From NCBI GenBank assembly GCA_015478945.1, contig JABUQX010065642.1, positions 10,001 to 20,000 on the forward strand: 10,000 bases of DNA, in the 5' to 3' direction. Each line of letters opens with the position of its first letter. The first letter of the stretch is position 1. The DNA comes from Trachelipus rathkii. Lineage: Eukaryota; Arthropoda; Malacostraca; Isopoda; Trachelipodidae. The notes beneath the pieces are model-generated. The model worked only from the letters and a program-made list of their open reading frames with translations, had not been told where the DNA came from and made no database searches. The translations under genes and the position numbers were made by a program. Below are positions 8,001 through 10,000 of the stretch, piece by piece.

Positions 8001-8620
8001 TTTTTATACTTATAAATAGATAGTGAGTTGACTGAGCATAGTGAGAAAGGTGGACGATTAACTTCCATTATAGTTATTACAGTATAAACGTAGATAAGAC
8101 GCCAAATTTACTCTATTTATTAAAAATTAAGAAATCGTGAATATTTATAATATTTAGGTATTTGATAATTATATGTGGCGTCAATTCACTCTCGTAACTC
8201 GTCTGTGAAAAACCTAAGTGTCCGAGTATGAGTATTATTTCCACCAAAAGAGGTTGTTGCCACACCCTTGCACGCTGACAATAACTTTACTAATGTCTCG
8301 TAAGAACGTTGAATAGATTTGGTTTCTTGCTGTCATATTCTCCCTAGATAGGACGATAATATTGATGAAGACAGTTTGGTATATGATCGGAGTGGTTGAA
8401 GAGAGGAGTTTGGCTAGATATGTCTGAAAAATAGAAAAACGAGATTTTTATATAGGATAATACGTAGGACCTAATGAGAGTAAAGGTTGGTATGTTGTCG
8501 AGTTGAGGTACATGTCTCTTCACATGGTTGACTGAGATTGAATGCTAGTGATTGTGGAGGAGGTCGAGCATGAACATGGTCTTGTTTAATCAACTCTCTC
8601 ATTCAATTATCTTAGATTAT
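8001..8620. other. Spacer with a G-rich part, no firm gene
   Basis: The segment 8340-8560 is again G over C on the + strand. A short + frame (8317-8427) is open for 37 codons and ends at a TGA at 8428-8430. It reads as a hydrophobic start followed by a charged stretch, but it is too short to call. Nothing else was recognised. Confidence 0.5.
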
Positions 8621-8622
8621 CA

Positions 8623-8648
8623 TTGATACACATTAGATTGTGTATTGA
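8623..8648 (+). other. Hairpin, 9 pairs with two wobbles
   Basis: Bases 8623-8631 pair with 8640-8648. The core ATACAC/GTGTAT is perfect and two G-T wobbles follow toward the base. The loop is eight bases. Its surroundings carry no gene, so its role is unknown. Confidence 0.45.
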
Positions 8649-8699
8649 AGAGACGGAATTCTGTCGCATGATGCAGATGCTGTCTACAGTATGTAAGTT

Positions 8700-9360
8700 T
8701 GTATGAATGCTCACTCGAAGATAGGTCAACATGGAGAGTAGTTCACTAGTTAAAGATCACTATGCGATTGAGTGAGGGATGTGCAGAGAAGTAATATAAG
8801 AGTACATGAGTGCTAACGTTTTCTCACGATAATAACTCTCACAATGCGAGATGTGTATTCCGCTCTTTATTGTAATAATACATTTAATAATGTGCATTTG
8901 ACACCAACAAATTTTTTTTAAAGAGCTATTATCAATACTCCAATTAAATTGCACTAAAGATATACAACGTTCAATATTCATATACTGTCAACTAATTTCG
9001 TGAAATAAAGAGTGCTTCATAATCGAGCTCGAGAGACGGTCACATTTTTCAAAAAGCGTAAAATGAGATAGACCACTTGTTTCTCCGCATAAGCTCGTTT
9101 ACTTTTCATTTGCGCTAGAATAAACAGCGTGTTCCTTGAGAATAACTATTGTAATTCATAACCTACTCTATTTCTGTCGAGAGTACACACGGTATATCTC
9201 GTCCACAATACAGAATCTACATCAATTAGCAGTAATTGAAGTAACGATAACGGAATAGTACTTTTCTTTTGTAATACTAACAAAATGCTATCTACCAATC
9301 CCTCTTTCATCTTATGAATCTATTCATTTTAGTGCATAATTATATATGGAGGTGAGTGAG
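8700..9360. other. Spacer with competing weak open frames on both strands
   Basis: A minus-strand frame at 8760-8981 is open for 73 codons from an ATG, rich in I, S, C and H, without a recognisable domain. It overlaps a + strand frame (8836-9336) that has only five stops in 167 codons, three of them TGA. The two cannot both be real over their overlap, and neither shows a family signature. I therefore annotate no CDS here. Confidence 0.5.
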
Positions 9361-9780
9361 GATATTTATGTATATATTATATAAATGTTTATATTACTAC
9401 TATTAATTGGTATATATATATATATTAGAACTGTATTCATAAAGAGATGATTATAATGCTAGTAAAGATAAGTATAGATATAAATTAAGCCTAACTTCAT
9501 CACTCAGTTGAATATATATATATCCCTTATTAATTATATTTAATTACTAATTTATAGGATATATATTGTAATATAATATAATAATAAATATAAATTGTTA
9601 TATATATTATAAAATGTATTTATATGGCATTAATAATAACATTCTATAAATGTATATATGTAATATATAGTATATATAATGAAGCAGTTAACTTTCATCT
9701 CTCAATATTAGTTTCATTAAAATCGAATGTTTCAATAAAAATATAATAAAAAATTAGATATAACTTCTAGATATGTATAC
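9361..9780. repeat. AT-rich tract with short TA runs
   Basis: Very AT-rich sequence with TA runs near 9411-9425 and 9511-9523, and irregular TA/TAA sequence over about 9530-9680. It separates the mixed spacer from the C-rich right end. No gene is seen. Confidence 0.75.
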
Positions 9781-9813
9781 AGATATGCTGCTCACTAAAT
9801 TTCCTTTATACCT

Positions 9814-9999
9814 TTACATCTTAATAGTTAATCTATTTACTATAATATCTTTCAAATATTTCTTGATAAATTTCACATTACTAAATAAGCTACTCCAAAC
9901 TCCTAATACTAAAAATGCACTCCAAATTTTACTATATATTTTTTCTATATATTCTACTTCATATATAGATATAGTAGTTATTAGGCAGCAAGAATATAC
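9814..9999 (-). CDS. Partial open reading frame at window edge, unknown protein, possible membrane-protein C-terminus
   Basis: On the minus strand one frame runs without a stop from the window edge to a TAA at 9816-9814, giving 61 codons. There is no in-frame ATG except the last codon, so a start or a splice acceptor must lie outside the window or be cryptic. Counting from the edge, residues 14-24 carry three Glu and two Lys. Residues 27-39 form a hydrophobic stretch (SAFLVLGVWSSLF), and residues 43-60 are strongly basic (KFIKKYLK and others) with one Asp. Hydrophobic segment plus basic tail would fit a short membrane anchor, but 13-15 residues is brief for a full helix. The coding strand is G over C: the + strand of 9781-9960 has about 35 C and 7 G. 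Sixty-one open codons are uncommon in such AT-rich DNA but not decisive. I do not recognise the family. Confidence 0.35.
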   Translation of the reverse strand, partial: VYSCCLITTISIYEVEYIEKIYSKIWSAFLVLGVWSSLFSNVKFIKKYLKDIIVNRLTIKM

Positions 10000-10000
10000 T

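Noticed and set aside
8760..8981. 73-codon minus-strand frame from an ATG
   Set aside because: It is the least implausible of the short frames, but it has no domain, conflicts with the + strand frame and lacks a consistent coding-strand bias. It was left as uncertain.

Overview
This 10 kb window is very poor in genes. I see no conserved protein, no tRNA, no rRNA and no recognisable transposon. It reads as non-coding DNA from an AT-rich eukaryote. The grounds are an (ATT)33 microsatellite, four long degenerate (TA)n arrays, no tightly packed reading frames, and stops in all six frames nearly everywhere. I cannot name the lineage. Nuclear DNA (intergenic or subtelomeric) and an expanded organellar spacer both remain possible, and no hallmark gene decides between them.

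Layout. 35-133 is a perfect ATT microsatellite. About 421-3180 is a long block whose + strand is rich in G and T and nearly free of C. It contains a decayed tandem repeat of about 52 bases (2043-2193) and two hairpins (2322-2390). 3200-3700 has more balanced composition and holds several stem-loops plus a GC-richer palindrome cluster at 3488-3594. 3698-5493 carries four (TA)n-type arrays; a second palindrome-rich island (4999-5091) and a nested palindrome (5125-5187) lie between the last two. 5494-6744 is AT-rich and again G over C. Near 6780 the skew flips abruptly to C over G, just after a compact hairpin (6745-6765). The strongest structure follows at 7003-7068: two adjacent stable hairpins with a competing outer stem. 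7080-9360 is mixed spacer with scattered hairpins, and 9361-9780 is AT-rich. At the right edge a minus-strand frame stays open for 61 codons to the window end, from a stop at 9814-9816. It is the only candidate exon or gene end I would list.

No genes can be shown to work together. The notable content is structural: strand-asymmetric composition with sharp switches, and three GC-richer islands made of hairpins in AT-rich DNA. Those islands resemble in layout the hairpin elements and GC clusters of some organellar genomes, but they share no obvious common sequence here. All counts quoted were made by hand on the stated intervals.
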